A stretch of 64,000 bases of DNA from Pomacea canaliculata. Taxonomy: Eukaryota; Mollusca; Gastropoda; Architaenioglossa; Ampullariidae. A program made the position numbers and the translations under genes. Shown here piece by piece: positions 24,691-37,339 of the stretch. The stretch is taken from assembly GCF_003073045.1 (NCBI RefSeq), contig NC_037599.1, positions 4,848,247 through 4,912,246 on the forward strand, given 5' to 3'. The stretch's first letter is position 1. Each line of letters begins with the position of its first letter. The notes beneath the pieces were generated by a model. That model was not told where the DNA came from, ran no database searches, and saw only the letters and a list, made by a program, of their open reading frames with translations.

Positions 24691-26485
24691 ACAAAGCAAC
24701 ATTCTAAAACCCTTTAAAAAATACACAAACTATAAAGCATGTAGATAATCATGCAAATATCAGGTTTATAAACACAAACAATATTGTACGAAAACTATAA
24801 CAAACTTAACTGCTTTAACAGTGGGAGCTAATATAGTGATTATGATATAGCTAATATAGTGATTATGGTTTTTAAAGGCTTCCTCAGAATGACATAAAAA
24901 TCCAACCATTGCCGAGTGTTTGTTTGCTAACCACTCTTGTCCTGATAGTACTAAGGGCTACTGGCAGCTGACAGCCAGACAAGCTGTAAGTATACTATTT
25001 GTAACACACGAAATGATTTTATTGACAATTTCAAAGATCGGTTCACTTAAAAGGACAAGAGGAGGGGAAGGGGAATGTGAGCCAGCAACTAAGGCTCCAT
25101 CCTGACAAAGTAGTCATCCCTGTAAACAGATGCCACATCTGAAAGAAGCTAGTTCTTTCTATAAATAGAACGGGTAAACAAAAACTGAAACCAGCCAACA
25201 TGTAGAAGTTTTATCAAAGAAAAATAAACTGTCACGTTGTCAAAGCCCTCGCAAGCTGCCACCACGACAAGATAGATACGATGGAACTACAATTCTAGGA
25301 GAGACACTCGACAACAATGCATTCCTTGCTCGTCAGAAGGGGATCAACAGTTTTATCTCTTAAATAAAGAATTAAATGTCATTTATAACTACTTTCACTT
25401 TCTAATGAAATGTGGACATGTATAACCACACTGAACGAGTTCTTATTTAAGTAAGTTCAAATCTCTTGTGATAGGTGAGTGATAATGTTTGTCGCTTGTT
25501 GAACCGGGAAGTCTGGCAGTCGCTGATACTGAAGTCCTCGATAAGAGTCCACAACAGACATTACTTTCCACCAGCACCACCAAGCGGGAAGACAACTTCT
25601 CAGTCTCGTTCTGCAACAAACAACAAACACGTTTCCAGGTACTGGTAATTTTTTTCTTCACCATATCAATTCTTGCAGTAGTTAACATAGCTGCTGTTTC
25701 CGACTCAAATAGTTTACTGAAGTGAAGATGCTTTGGACCATGGAGAACATCACTGCTGTTGGCTCGTGAAGACAACAGCTAGGCACACTGCATGGCTAAG
25801 TAGATATTATGTCTCCTTTTTAATATCCCCTACAATTTTATTTCCAATGGCAAAATGTCAGGAAGCTGAAATGTGGATTTCATGCAGTTCTGCGTTACAT
25901 ATTCACCTGATGAATTTCTTTTGTCGCAAAAATTGGAATTCTGCGAAAATTTCGTTTGTTCTCTTAAGATCAGGATATATTTATTCCCTCGTATTTATTA
26001 ACATACAACGACTTAGAAGAGAGGGGTCATCCTGTAATTTGACTGGAAAATTGCCAAGTAGAACAGCCTGAAGTAGAGGTAGGACTGGATCAAAATCGCA
26101 CTTATGTTGACCGACCTGGACTCGATTATTCGACAATAATTTGACAACCTATATACAAATAAAATTTACGGTGGCATTTACAAGTAATAACAAGAAAGCA
26201 GGATCTGTTTAGGATAGAGAGTTAAAACAAGAAAAGCAGAAGAAAATAAATCATTTTCATAGTAAAACCTTTATTTATTAATGTGTCTTGTCTTTCCTTG
26301 GTGGGTATGTGTGTGAGAGAGAGACAGAGAGTAAAGCGTGGCAAGAAAACCTTACCGGAGAGTTTGTAGCAGGAGGAAATCTGATGATGATGGTCTTGTG
26401 AAATGTGACTGGGAGTTCAGGGAATTGTGAGGTGTGACTGCATGGTGCATGCAAAGTTACAAATAAATTATCTTAACATTCCAGA
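24691..26485. other. Spacer and 5' region of KY-like gene 1
   Basis: From about 25130 to 25370 this matches both copy 0 (near 23280) and the upstream flank of gene 2 (near 47100-47220, shared CAAGCTGCCACC block). It is therefore part of the duplicated unit and probably holds promoter or 5' UTR sequence. Exon 1 of gene 1 is preceded by an acceptor-like CATTCCAG, so an upstream non-coding exon is possible here. No firm promoter was found. Confidence 0.5.
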
Positions 26486-29400
26486 ATGTTCCACGACTTC
26501 TATTCAGAGTGGGAATACGAGACGGACGAAAGGGACAACAGATTCAGGTAAAATTAATGTTGTCACGTGGTTTGATGTAGGTTACCTTAGTAATTACTTA
26601 GTAATTACAGGAACCGCACAACGGCATTAGGATAGTACATGTGAATCCGTCAGTCGACGGTTTCTGTTGATCATAAATATTCAGTGATGCCCTTGCAACT
26701 GTCTGCAGGACCTGTGGCAGTCTGTGCAAGGACCCCCATGTCCTCCACCTGCACCGCCTGTCAGCAAGAAAAGCGAAGTTTTTGAGGAGGTGGACTTATA
26801 TGCTGCAGATAACCGTGGGATACCTTTCGTTTTGTCAATGGTGAGTGAACTGAATGTATTTGTGCACCCGTACGCGCGGGTAGTACGGTCCAAGGCTTAA
26901 AAACCCTGGAAGCAAAATAAAGGCAAGCTTGGGAGAAATGGGTTTGGATGAGTGAAGGTTTGTTTGGGCAGTTGAAATTCCCGTCGACACAAATAACCCC
27001 TTTAAGAAACTTTTCAACCGTTTTCCCACAAACCTTTCACTTTTTTAAAATAACTGCAAATTGTTGATATGGAAAAACATAAAAATACATGACAAGAAAT
27101 AACGTTCGGGTGAATTGGATTTGTAAAGAAATGAAATGCCTGTACCCCTTGTGAGTCACTCATTACCTTATCACCAAGTGTTATATGCAGGTCGATTCTT
27201 GGGCCTCATTTTCTTCTATCATATCTGATGGACATGTTTGTCTTTCTCACTCCCTCGCTCTAACTTCTCTCCCTATTTACTCTAGCCCGTAATCTCACTC
27301 CCACCCACTCGCCCACACACACAGGATACAGAACTCGAACTTTGAGTAAACCTGAGTAGGAACACATTGCAAGAAGGAAGTGAAAAATACAATCAGATCG
27401 CTGGTGCACTAAGTAAGGTGTTCAATAGAAGCTTCAACTCTCGATGTTTTATCTTTCAATGGGGAAAATAAAGTGTAGTACTAGTGTAGACAGTAGTATG
27501 CTCCTGTGGTGAGATATACAGCAGTGAGAGGAGAATCACATACTCGCACACCGAATGTGGAGCATAATTTTTTTATTCCTCCTCTTTAAAAAAAAAAATA
27601 GAAAAACTGTCATGTTAACATTAGGTTACTATAAGACGTGATAGAAAACCTCTAACACGAGGAGTAGTTATAAAACATTTTCACTCATTACCTTATCACC
27701 AAGTGGTATTTGCAGGTCGATACTTGGGCCTCATTTTCTTCTATCATCTCTGATGGACATACAATATTCTAAAATTTCAAACAATATATTCAGGTGATTT
27801 CAAAGACGAAAAGCAGTATCTAAAAATAATAACATGTCATCAACAGCAAAACAGAATGACATCATATCTAATTGTAGATGGAAAGGGAGAGAAGGAGGTC
27901 GTGTTTGGGTGGTACGTGGGGGAGACTAAGGTGAATGCTGGGAGGTGCTTAGCAAGGATATAAAAAGCCAAACAGAGCAGATGGTCTGACGGACTGAAGA
28001 CTGAATGTTGTGAAGGCATCAGACATGTTGTACCTGATAACCGTCTCCAGCACCATGTCTGCTTTAATATCGGACATGATGTTATTGCTGTTACTACTTC
28101 ATGTCTGTGTTATAAAATAGAAAGGAACAGAATGCACAAGTCCTACATTAACATTCTTCTTGTGACTGAACATGTACTCATCTATTAACAGTCATCAGTT
28201 CAACACTCAATCAGCTTCGATGACCTGGTGTCGTTTCTGACCAAAGATTTGACGACAGACTCGCAGAAGGTGAGAGCAATTTACAGGTGGATAAACTACC
28301 AGAACCTGACAGAAGCAAGCTGTTACGCCCGAGACCACCCTGTTTCTCTACCTTACGGATGCCTGAAGTACGTCGTTGAGAAACGAAAATATCTCTCGGA
28401 ATTGTTTGCCCACCTTTGCAGGTATGCTGACTAAGGTAATGTACATCTTTTTTGTATGAAAGAAATGCTGATCTGACTAACCTTTATCCAACTGGAATAA
28501 GAAGTGTCCATGTAAATGCCATACCCTTCTTTTGATGAATGCATGTATACCTAATGATTCAAGTCAGCCCACCCTTGGACGTTTACACACGTTTACATGT
28601 ATATATATATAGTTTTTCTCTGATAAGCGTTGGTAATGATCAACATGCGCCTTTAAAAAAAGTATTTCTGTTTTGCAGCAGATTTTATTTTTTCTGATGA
28701 TGTACAGTGGAACCTCGGTTAACGAACTTAATCCGTTCTGGAAAGCTGTTCGTTATCCGAAATGTTCGTTATCCGAAACAATTTTTTCCATAAGAAATAA
28801 AGGAAATAGATTTAATTGGTTCCCAGCCCCTGTTGATTCGCTAATATTTGAAAGTTACAGGCTATATAGGTATTTGTCTTAATGAGAACAGTTATAATGC
28901 AATATAAATGGAGTTAAATAAACATAAAAACATTAACGAAAGCATTTAAACATCAGAAAACTTGCCGTTTTGACGGCGTGGGTGGATGGAGGTGTGGGGA
29001 GGAAGGGGGTGGAATTACTGTTGGATTCCCCCTCCATGAGCACACGTGACATAAAATCGGGGGTGACTTCCTTTTTCTGTAGCTTTGAGGTTAAAGGAAA
29101 AAACTTGTCCAGTGTCTGTTCCTTCTGCTTTTTATGTAAAACTCTTCGTAATACGACTTCACACATCCGACAGACGCATGCCACCTTCATACTTTGAAAT
29201 CATTTCCTTTTTCAATTCATTTGTTGGCCGCTTCCTTGTGATTACCTCACTGCTATTAATTGCTCTTAATCTTTTTTGGAGCCGATTGAGGATTGTCTTA
29301 TTAAAATAAAGCACAAAAATCCCTAAATAAGAAGAATGCGCATAGAAAGGAACGACTGATCGTAACTGTGTCTCGAGCGCGAATGATGACATGCTGGTCG

Positions 29401-32400
29401 GTCACGTGTGGTTCACGTGACTGTTCGTTATCCGAAATTTTGTTCGCTATCCGAGACAAATTTTTAACGAAATTTTTGTTCGTTAACCGAAATATTCGCT
29501 ATCCGAGGCGTTCGCTAACCGAGGTTCCACTGTACCTCCTTTTATAGTATATCACAGGATCACAGTCTCCGCGATCTCCTGCTGTTCATGCCGCTCACTG
29601 AAGTGCATCTTTCTTGAACAGACTTGCTGGGCTTCCATGTGTCGTGGTGCGAGGAATCGACCACAGACGGCTCAACTATAAGGTTCCGTCAAGGTCCCCA
29701 AACAGCACGTGGAACGCGGTGTACGCAGACGGCTCGTGGCGCCTCGTGCACCTGGAGGAAAGCTTCATAGAAAAAGGCGGAGGCAATTTTGTGGGTGGCT
29801 GGGTGATGGTGGAGGACGCTGGTAAAGCTACCCGTCAGGAGATGGGATAGTAAGAAGAAACACAGACTGCACATTTTTATTGTGTCACTGTTTAGGATAA
29901 CTGTTTATCTCAATGTAAATAAAAACTTCTTGCGGTAATAATCATAAAAATGTTTCATATTATTATGAAGATTCTTTATTATATGGGAGACATGTGATAC
30001 CTTAAAACAGTGATGCCCAACCTTTTTCGGCCTGCGGGCCATATACATTTACGACATGCGTGTCACGGGCCGCTTCACCGCAAAATTACAATAAAAGAAA
30101 AAAAAAGAGCAGATACCAAAAAATAAAAAAAAGACTGAGAGACGCCCCTCCGTAGGGATAAATACTTCGTCTTCCCTTTTTTTCGTTCTTTTTTTTTATT
30201 TTTTTTTTTATATTACTAACATGCCGATTTCCTGCATTGTGGGCAGAAGTTTCGCGGGCCGGATATGGCCCGCGGGCCGTAGGTTGGGCATCCCTGCCTT
30301 AAAATATCCCTATATCTACAGTCATTTACACATGCAGATTCTTAAAAATCTGTAAATTAATGTCCTCTTCGTCTCAAAAAGTAGTTACATGGGGTGTGAC
30401 AGCAGAACTGATGAGTCTTTTGATTCTAAATACATACGATGACATTATTCTCACAAAGTAGTAAATTTCATCACTAAAATGTATTCACGTAAAATTAATC
30501 TTATTAATAATAATAAATCTTTCATGATTATTTTTTGAAGCCACTACATCCCTCAGTATTACAGACAGAAATCCGACGATTTTTTCTTCTTCACCGACCC
30601 CGAGCACTTTGTTCACTTCTTCCTGCCTGAAGAGGGACAAGAAGCATGGCAGTTGCTGCAAAAGCCGCTGTCGTTTGAAAAGTTTGCAAGAAAACCGATT
30701 GTGGAAAAAGACTATACTCAATCTGGCTGGAGGATGTCTGATGAACAGACGTTTGTCACAAAAGCGCCTGAAGGTAGATGTGCCATCAGGTTTGATGATG
30801 TTCCCAGAGATGAGTCACTCAATCAGTACAAACTCTACTTTAACCCAGATGAGTCAGAAGCCTCATTGCCTGAGGAGTTACAGCTGGAATCATATGTTGT
30901 GGTCAACTCATCACCAAAGTCACTCATCTTTCGCCTGCCTGTACCTGGTTTATATCAAGTGCACATCCTCGACAAACACGGGTCGGAGCTAATATACTTA
31001 TTGTTAGAGTGCTCAGGACCAATCAAGAAACAGCGACCTCTACCCATCACACCGGAAGCCGGATTTGGTTTCGGTACCGAAGCGCAGGACGCTGGCCTGT
31101 CAGAGCCATCTCGTGAAGACGGGATGCTCGATGTCCGCGAAGGGGAGAAAATTCGCTTTAAATTCCGCACTCAGCCCTCCACGAATGTGCGGGCCAGGCT
31201 TGTGCACCACGACCGCGGAAGTGACGAGTTCACCAGTCGCGTTGCGCATGAGCAAAAAGGTGATCAGGTGACCGTCAGCGTCAGAGTCCCGTATGATGAC
31301 CACAACCCTGAGTACGGACTGCAGATTGACACCTGGGAAGGTGGAAACGACAGTGACTACATCAACGTCCTCAACTACCTGCTGACGCAAGACCAGCAGC
31401 TGACGAGCACAGTGAAAGGCAGGAAAGAACAGGTATTCAATTCGTGAAATAGTAGACCACAGGGTTTGGCTAATCTTCACTCCGCTGACCGCCATCGCAG
31501 GCTCCGATAAATAAAAAAGAAATAAAATAGACCCTAAAAATTAATTTTAAATAAGGTGAATTCCGACACTCAAATATTTAACTAGCCATTTGTCCTGTCG
31601 CGCACTCAGATTCTCTTCTACTCAATTTTTGTCAAAGTTGACTTCAAGTGGAAAATTCCGCTTATTTTTTAGGAATCAACAAAAGTTTCCACCATGCATA
31701 CTCTTATTTGACATATTACTCACCTGCCGAAGAATGTACAGAGAATGTCAATTAAATAAAAATTTTAACATTTTTAGACTAGTTAATTGCTTAAAGGGAT
31801 CAACAGGCTGCAAAGAGTTTATCTTTCTTTTCCGTCTTCTTCCCCCAAAAAACTGCTAACCGTAAGTGATGTGATATATATTGATGTCGTCACCTGTTGA
31901 CATACAAAGTGATTTGTTGACTTCTTTCTTTGAATGTTTGATGTCGTCTTTGTCGACAGACATCTAGATGTCATATACGATAATAAACTGCTATGCTTTC
32001 ATTAGGTGGTCATTTTCGTATGTCACCCTCTAAACTGATGTGCTGCTCACTTTAATTGATTGGCTGTTATCGTCTGTGTGGGAAGATTCGCGATGAGCTG
32101 AAGCTGGCCATAACCGACATGACGCCGAGGTCCTTGAGAACGCCCTTGTCAAGTACTGTGCGTCCGGAGGTGATGACAAGGGCAGACAATCTCATGCGAA
32201 TAAGAAGAAGAAAAGCAAGACCACCACCACCACCACCACCAAATACCTACTCCTGAAGGCCTGTCGCCGGCTAAACGATCTGCATCGTCAGGGTGAGCCC
32301 CTGGTTCAACCAAATAATAAGAAAAATCACACGCAGCAACATATGAACACAAATTGCACGGGCAGATACAGAAAAACAGTTACACAGAGAGGATGAGTGA

Positions 32401-34468
32401 TTTTATTTGACCTCCTTTTGGTTAACAGTGCAAAACAGATTTTACTATGCAAATGCACAAAATATTGTCGTGACTCTATGTATTTCGCTGGCGGTTGTGT
32501 CTCGTGTACCGCAGCCATAGAAACGGCTTCTGAGGGAAGCGACCTCAGTGCCCTGGAGACGGCGCTGATGTTGGCGGAGAGGTCTCAGCTCGCCTACTTC
32601 CTCAAGCGCACCACGTGGTACAAGCAGGCCAAGGAACGCCACAAGAAACTGCGCCGCCTGTCGCTGGTGACAAAGACTGAGAAACTTCACCCCAAACATG
32701 TGAGACAATTGAAACTTTAAATGTATTTAATCAACAGTTTGAAATAAACGGTGGGAGCAAACAGCTAACACCACGAACAATGTGCATGCATGAAGAATTG
32801 AGGAGTGGATAAACAGTTCTGTTGATCATGCAAGATATTTACCGCAGAGACAGCTTTTGATGCTAGATTTTAATATTTCAAATGTAAACACCTCAAAGAG
32901 AAAGGGAAAGAGAATGGATTAAGAAGGCATAAAGAATGTCTGCTGAATTTCTCCCGTCTGATGTGTGGCACTGGGAAGTAGGCAACATAAGCAGGAGATG
33001 AGTGTATCGGGTTGAGACAGGAGGATTTTCTTTAGAGATTGAATACATTATACGCTGGTATCATTAACCTATGGTTAACGGTTGATAAAGTGTGAGCACA
33101 CTTCTAAGACATTATCGGTAAATGATATCGCGGAAAATATCATCATCTATAATTGTAGCAGAGAAGGATTATCAAGTAATAATCAACTTATAAATAAACG
33201 TTTTCAGGTGAGAGAGATTAGGAGGTACACCCGTCCCCATGCAGCCGTCCGGGACACACTTGTGGCCACCTACATACTGTTGGGAGAGCCACCGGACCAG
33301 TTGAAGGTACTGGGACTTGTGAAAACAAGATGACAAAAAAAAATAAATAAAAGTTAAGTAGGTTTTTAAAGTCAATACGTATAAACTTAAACTGGCAAAA
33401 ATAAAAGTTCAGCAGAAGCTAGTTGAAGCTGTAAATAGGAAATCAACACCAAGTACTTCCCTCTAAAGTAACGAATACAACAATCGGGTATCGAACGTTA
33501 ATAACAGCCTACTATTTACTGTAGTTTTTATATTCAAATTGTTGTTTATTATTACAAAATGGTTATCATGGAAAAGTCTTTACGTGGTTGACTTATGACT
33601 GTTAAATGATCACTTTAATTATAAACCTGTACTGCAGCTTGGCACATTTGGAGAATGGCGCCAAGATGTTTAAAAAAGAATCAGGTGCTGTTCAAAATGT
33701 CAGGTGGTGTTCAATTACATGTTTAAAGAATGTGTCTGTTTGTTGACAAAAGTGGCGTGAAGTGCGAGCTCTGCTGAGCATGCCCGGTTCCGATTCCATC
33801 ATGGAGCGCATCAAAAACAATCATCTCGAGGACCTCGACGAGGAGAGAGTTCAGAGAGCAGCCGCACTCCTCGGTAACTTCCGGTGGGAAGAGGTGCGGG
33901 CGGTCAGCATCGCGGCCGGTGCCTTCTATCAGTGGGTGAGTGGACGAGACTGCTATCTACAGGTATCTACAGTTAGAAATAAGTTGGAATAAATTGTTCA
34001 TCAGGTCGTCCAAATAAATCGGTCAAGGTGTGAGTTGTAGTATTTCTACTTCTACCAGCAGGTAAATAGCCATAGCAAGACACTTGAAGATCAAAATATT
34101 CCAGGAAGACGATCACACAAGGAAACGGTTGTCTTTGTCACAATCTGTCGCAACTTTAAAACCGTAAAGCTGGCCAAGATGATTTGTATTTGTACCTTCT
34201 GTTTTTAACAAATTAAACACACACACATTCACCACAAGACCACGATTAATTAATTGTGCGATTGACACATCAAAATCTTTGAAGTAACAATTACTACACT
34301 TTTCATGCATCGCTGCACCGATAAAGCTCTGTAATGTACAGATATCTCACATCTGTCCATGTATAATTTCAGAGCAAGGAGGTCGTGGAAAATTTTCAAA
34401 ATTCACAAGCAACCCCAGCGGATCCGACTTTGAAAGAAGAAGAGCCAAAAGAGGAAAATGTAGCATGA
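26486..34468 (+). CDS. KY/hillarin-like pseudo-transglutaminase with dynein-stalk-like C-terminus, gene 1
   Basis: Exons: 26486-26547, 26709-26840, 28192-28421, 29622-29849, 30541-31432, 32086-32169, 32515-32699, 33208-33306, 33753-33935, 34373-34468; about 730 residues. In order: an acidic head; a Pro-rich stretch (PPCPPPAPPV); a transglutaminase-like core of the hillarin/kyphoscoliosis-peptidase type (ISFDDLVSFLTKDLTT, KVRAIYRWINYQN, ELFAHLCRLAGLPCVVVRG, NSTWNAVYADGSWRLVH); a hillarin-type segment (FFFFTDPEHFVHFFLPEE, AWQLLQKPLSFEKF); a beta-rich region (exon 5); helical hairpins (exons 6-7); a part resembling the dynein microtubule-binding tip (RPHAAVRDTLVATYILLGE, WREVRALL, VRAVSIAAGAFYQW); and an acidic tail. 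The usual Cys-His-Asp residues look replaced, which suggests no protease or transglutaminase activity. Exon 1 and exon 6 each look one base short against gene 2. Family placement is good; function is inferred as a cytoskeletal scaffold. Confidence 0.82.
27165..27762. repeat. Direct duplication inside KY gene 1 intron 2
   Basis: The block CACTCATTACCTTATCACCA...GGTCGAT.CTTGGGCCTC...TCTGATGGACAT occurs at about 27163-27240 and again at about 27683-27762, with few differences. A more diverged version lies in copy 0 near 24115-24190. It is a local tandem duplication within the intron. Confidence 0.75.
27959..28117 (+). promoter_or_regulatory. Possible internal promoter with a short hydrophobic open frame
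   Basis: TATAAAAAG at 27959-27967 lies in intron 2 of KY gene 1. About 65 bases downstream is an ATG frame encoding MLYLITVSST followed by MSALISDMMLLLLLHVCVIK and a stop at 28117. The same TATA (24403) and the MSALISD coding stretch recur in copy 0. It could drive a transcript starting just before exon 3, or be chance conservation after recent duplication. No convincing donor joins the short frame to exon 3. Confidence 0.3.
28705..29532 (-). mobile_element. Internally deleted Tigger/pogo DNA transposon in KY gene 1 intron 3
   Basis: Terminal inverted repeats (CAGTGGAACCTCGGTTAACG and its complement) are flanked by TA on both sides (28703-28704 and 29533-29534), the pogo/Tigger target duplication. 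Internally, repeats of TTCGTTATCCGAAA extend the arms. The minus strand still encodes the transposase start (RKRPTNELKKEMISKYEGG, helix-turn-helix) and the transposase end (RRVLHKKQKEQTLDKFFPL). The middle of the transposase, including the DDE core, is missing. It is 828 bases long and non-autonomous. Confidence 0.9.
30008..30296. mobile_element. hAT-type MITE in KY gene 1 intron 4
   Basis: The element begins CAGTGATGCCCAACCTTTTT and ends with the near-complement AGGTTGGGCATCCCTG. GC-rich subterminal blocks read GGCCTGCGGGCC and GGCCCGCGGGCC. It is flanked by a perfect 8-base target duplication CCTTAAAA (30000-30007 and 30297-30304). At 289 bases it has no coding capacity. The intact duplication implies a fairly recent insertion. 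Confidence 0.93.
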
Positions 34469-36153
34469 TCCACGGAAAAATAAAGAAAAGAAAGAGAAAA
34501 GAATAACTCTAGAAAGAGCGATAGCTCGCACGAGTTCTTCGCTTAGCGGAGCTTTTCCTTGACCTGTAGGTATGTGATATACGATGGTGTGAGTATGACG
34601 ATCTAACTCCAGGATGGCTTCAGGAATCATACCTTCTGAGTGAAGGTTTTCTTCACGCCGAGCATTATGTGATATTTATTAGCAAAAAAAAAATTAAAAA
34701 CTAAAAGATTAAAACACATCGCCTACATCAAACCAAAACTTTGGAAGGGAACATCCGAATTACCTCCAACTTTTTTTTTATCCAACCGAGGTATCAATAC
34801 TGCATGAACAAATTACATTCCTATGAAAACTTTAACCTTTTGCTGCTTCTTAGAAAGTTGTCTTGGAAACGAGGAATTAGAGATCAATGCCAGCAGGTGC
34901 TAGGAGGTATCTGAAAAATATTCTTCATCTTCAGGTTTCCGAAAGCTATCGTCGCTACAAGAGATACTGCAATATTTTTATTGTTAGCAAGGACAATTAA
35001 GAACCACAACTTCGTATTTTTTGCTAAGAGTTACCGCCCATGTGGTTCTCTTGCTGAAAGTGGTGGGCTCAAATTACAGGAGAATACTAAAGTAGTTGGT
35101 TATATTACAGAAAAAAAGGAACAGTCGTGATAATGGTGATATTAAACTGTGGGTACATTACAGGGGTTGGCCGAAACGAAGCGAAATTCGTGAAATAAAC
35201 GGTTAGTGAAATGTTTAGAGACAACTCGTCTTTTTTAGTTTGAAGCGTTGTCATTATCCCACATACCCTCTGTAACCCTTAATGGATGTCATGTGATTGA
35301 AAATGAAAAGTAAAGTCACGCACTCATCACTGGAAAATAGTATATAGAGAGATTTAAAAAAAAGAATAAAGAAAGTGATTATTAATGAATATTTATTTCA
35401 CATCACATTTTGGTTTAGTCAAGTTCGTTAAGATAAGATTTCGGCATCTCGCAACCATCTTAAAGAATTGAAAGGTGCATGTAGGATCTTCATTAGAACA
35501 TAAACAGTAATTATATTTCAGTACTTGAAAATAGTTTATTTACGATCTTGTGCACACTTAAACTGCATCATAGGTTTCATATTGTAGAATTTCTTGACAT
35601 TAGAAAAGTGTTTTTATGTAAACTAAACAGTCTATAGTCTATAATATGACTAATTTATCCAAAACAGGTTTCATTTGGCTTTGGCAATGACTTTTTGCTA
35701 ATGGAAATAAACTTTGAATTATAAGCAATTGCTTTTTTTCTGTTGGAGATCACTGTTTTTATGAGTCAGAATGTTTCGTTTGTAAATCCTTCTGATGTTG
35801 TGTATCTTATGTCAAATTGATATGCGCTTTCGAATTTTTAAATTAAAAAAATATTAAATATTCACGACAATTTTCAAAATTCATTAAAAATCCGATTCCA
35901 ACTCGACTTTGAAAATGCCGGGTGCGGAACCAAAATACGTTGATCCTGGAATGGTCCTGGGAGGCGATTCTTTTTTCCATTATGGCTCCAAATCTTCATC
36001 CCATACACTTAAAACGTGTAGCTCGAGGTTACACTATACATGTACTACAAGTTCTAAACTATATTATTCACTTCACACATCTTTCTCTCCTATGTTTTCA
36101 ACTTCCAACTTACGTAAGTCCTAATACAATCCCATAAGTATTACATAGAAAGA
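34469..36153. other. 3' flank of KY gene 1
   Basis: AT-rich DNA after the gene 1 stop. AATAAA motifs at about 34479 and about 35705 are candidate polyadenylation signals. From about 35868 to 35960 there is weak similarity to the gene 1 last exon and its flank (TTTTCAAAATTCA..., GATCC...). I find no gene. Confidence 0.45.
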
Positions 36154-36312
36154 TGTCATACTTCGTCTAGGCGAGGTTACTCCAACAACGGGTGAGCACC
36201 GCGCAGTATCCAGGGTGGATGGACACTACCCTCTACTACACACCAATCTCACTTACTCGGGAGATGTACACTCCTCTCTCTATCTTTCTCTCTCTCTTTC
36301 TCTCTCTCTCTT

Positions 36313-36346
<34 letters not shown>

Positions 36347-36580
36347 GTTCTCTCTCTCTTTCGCTCTCTCTCTTTCGCTCTCTCTTTCTCTCTATCTTGG
36401 GCCTGAGTAACTTTTCAGAACATTTTCCAGCCAAAACCTAAGGGTGAACTGTGTTCACTACACACTTTCTGTCACCGTTAACACTTTCCAACTAATGTTT
36501 TCATACATTCAACATACACCTTTGGTCCATGAGCCACCTAACGGTTAAACACACCAAAATAACACGGACTGGGCTTGACA
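36154..36580 (-). mobile_element. Fossil LTR of a retroelement
   Basis: A 427-base segment starts TGTCA on the minus strand (36580) and ends TGACA (36154), the usual LTR end symmetry. It is preceded on the minus strand by a purine-rich tract (AAAGTGAAGGAGGGAGGA), as expected just before a 3' LTR. It contains a long CT/GA microsatellite (36272-36398). No matching second LTR was found in the window, so the element is incomplete. The family cannot be fixed from what remains; Gypsy-like is likely. Confidence 0.55.
36272..36398. repeat. TCTCTTTC microsatellite inside the fossil LTR
   Basis: Near-perfect TC repeats interrupted by TTTC and GTTC. Open frames on both strands here (Ser/Leu or Glu/Arg repeats) are artefacts. 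Confidence 0.95.
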
Positions 36581-36802
36581 TTCCTCCCTCCTTCACTTTA
36601 AAAAAAAAACTTTTTATGTTTAAGCGTATACAATTTTTTTTCCTTTTTTAACTGCTTTATTAGTTTTCAGACGTTTTACAAAATCAGATAGTGCAGCTGT
36701 CTCACTTTCTTGCAAACTCTCATAGTTCTCTTATTTTTGCCCTTGACGTCCGGATCAAAGTTCATTAGCTGGTATTTTAATTCTTTGCAAGCCGTCCCAT
36801 TG

Positions 36803-37333
36803 CTATAAACACCGGTCTTTTCTGGCCTTTGCTGGTAGGGTCTTGAGTTTAGTCAAGTTCTTCTGATGGACTTTAGACAAGATTCCCCTGACTACTTTCT
36901 TTTTTTTCTCTTCTGTTTTCTCTCCAAATTGACACTTCGTTCTCAGATACACTTTCCTTGTTTTTCTCTCATCGTACTTTTGTTCGAGTTCTCTGATTTC
37001 TTGGGTCAAACTCTCCTCTATTCCGTAATAATAATTGCTCTCTGATTTCTCTTCCAGAGTTTTCTCCAAGTTTCTAACACGCAGCTGGACAATTTCTAAG
37101 TTAAATTTCGTTTCCAGATAAGCTGTTCTTTCTGTCTCCATGTTTCTCTCCAGAGATTTCCGTTTTATTACAGTATTCTCAAGGTCTTTCTTCATGCTTT
37201 CTTCACGCTCCTTGAATAATGTGATTTCCACTACTGCTTTCTGCAGGTCGTCAGACTGATTCCTATGCTCTAGTTCTAATTCGCGAATCTTTTCTTCAAA
37301 GTCTCCAACGGTCACCCACTGTTGTTTACACAA
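36803..37333 (-). CDS. Coiled-coil open frame of 176 residues, unknown; probably part of a retroelement remnant
   Basis: An uninterrupted minus-strand frame rich in Glu, Lys, Leu and Arg with heptad spacing (FEEKIRELELEHRNQSDDLQ, IRELEQKYDERKTRKVYL) predicts a long coiled coil followed by a basic tail. It lies directly upstream, on the same strand, of the purine tract and LTR at 36154-36600. It may therefore be internal sequence of that element. A processed copy of a host coiled-coil gene is the alternative. No enzyme motif is seen. Confidence 0.4.
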   Translation of the reverse strand: MCKQQWVTVGDFEEKIRELELEHRNQSDDLQKAVVEITLFKEREESMKKDLENTVIKRKSLERNMETERTAYLETKFNLEIVQLRVRNLEKTLEEKSESNYYYGIEESLTQEIRELEQKYDERKTRKVYLRTKCQFGEKTEEKKKKVVRGILSKVHQKNLTKLKTLPAKARKDRCL

Positions 37334-37339
37334 TTCATC

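Noticed and set aside
25443-25775. 110-codon minus-strand frame upstream of KY gene 1
   Set aside because: No family resemblance; lies in the flank between duplicated units and is not kept in the other units.
36192-36434. Ser/Leu-rich and Glu/Arg-rich open frames on both strands
   Set aside because: Products of the TC microsatellite inside a fossil LTR.
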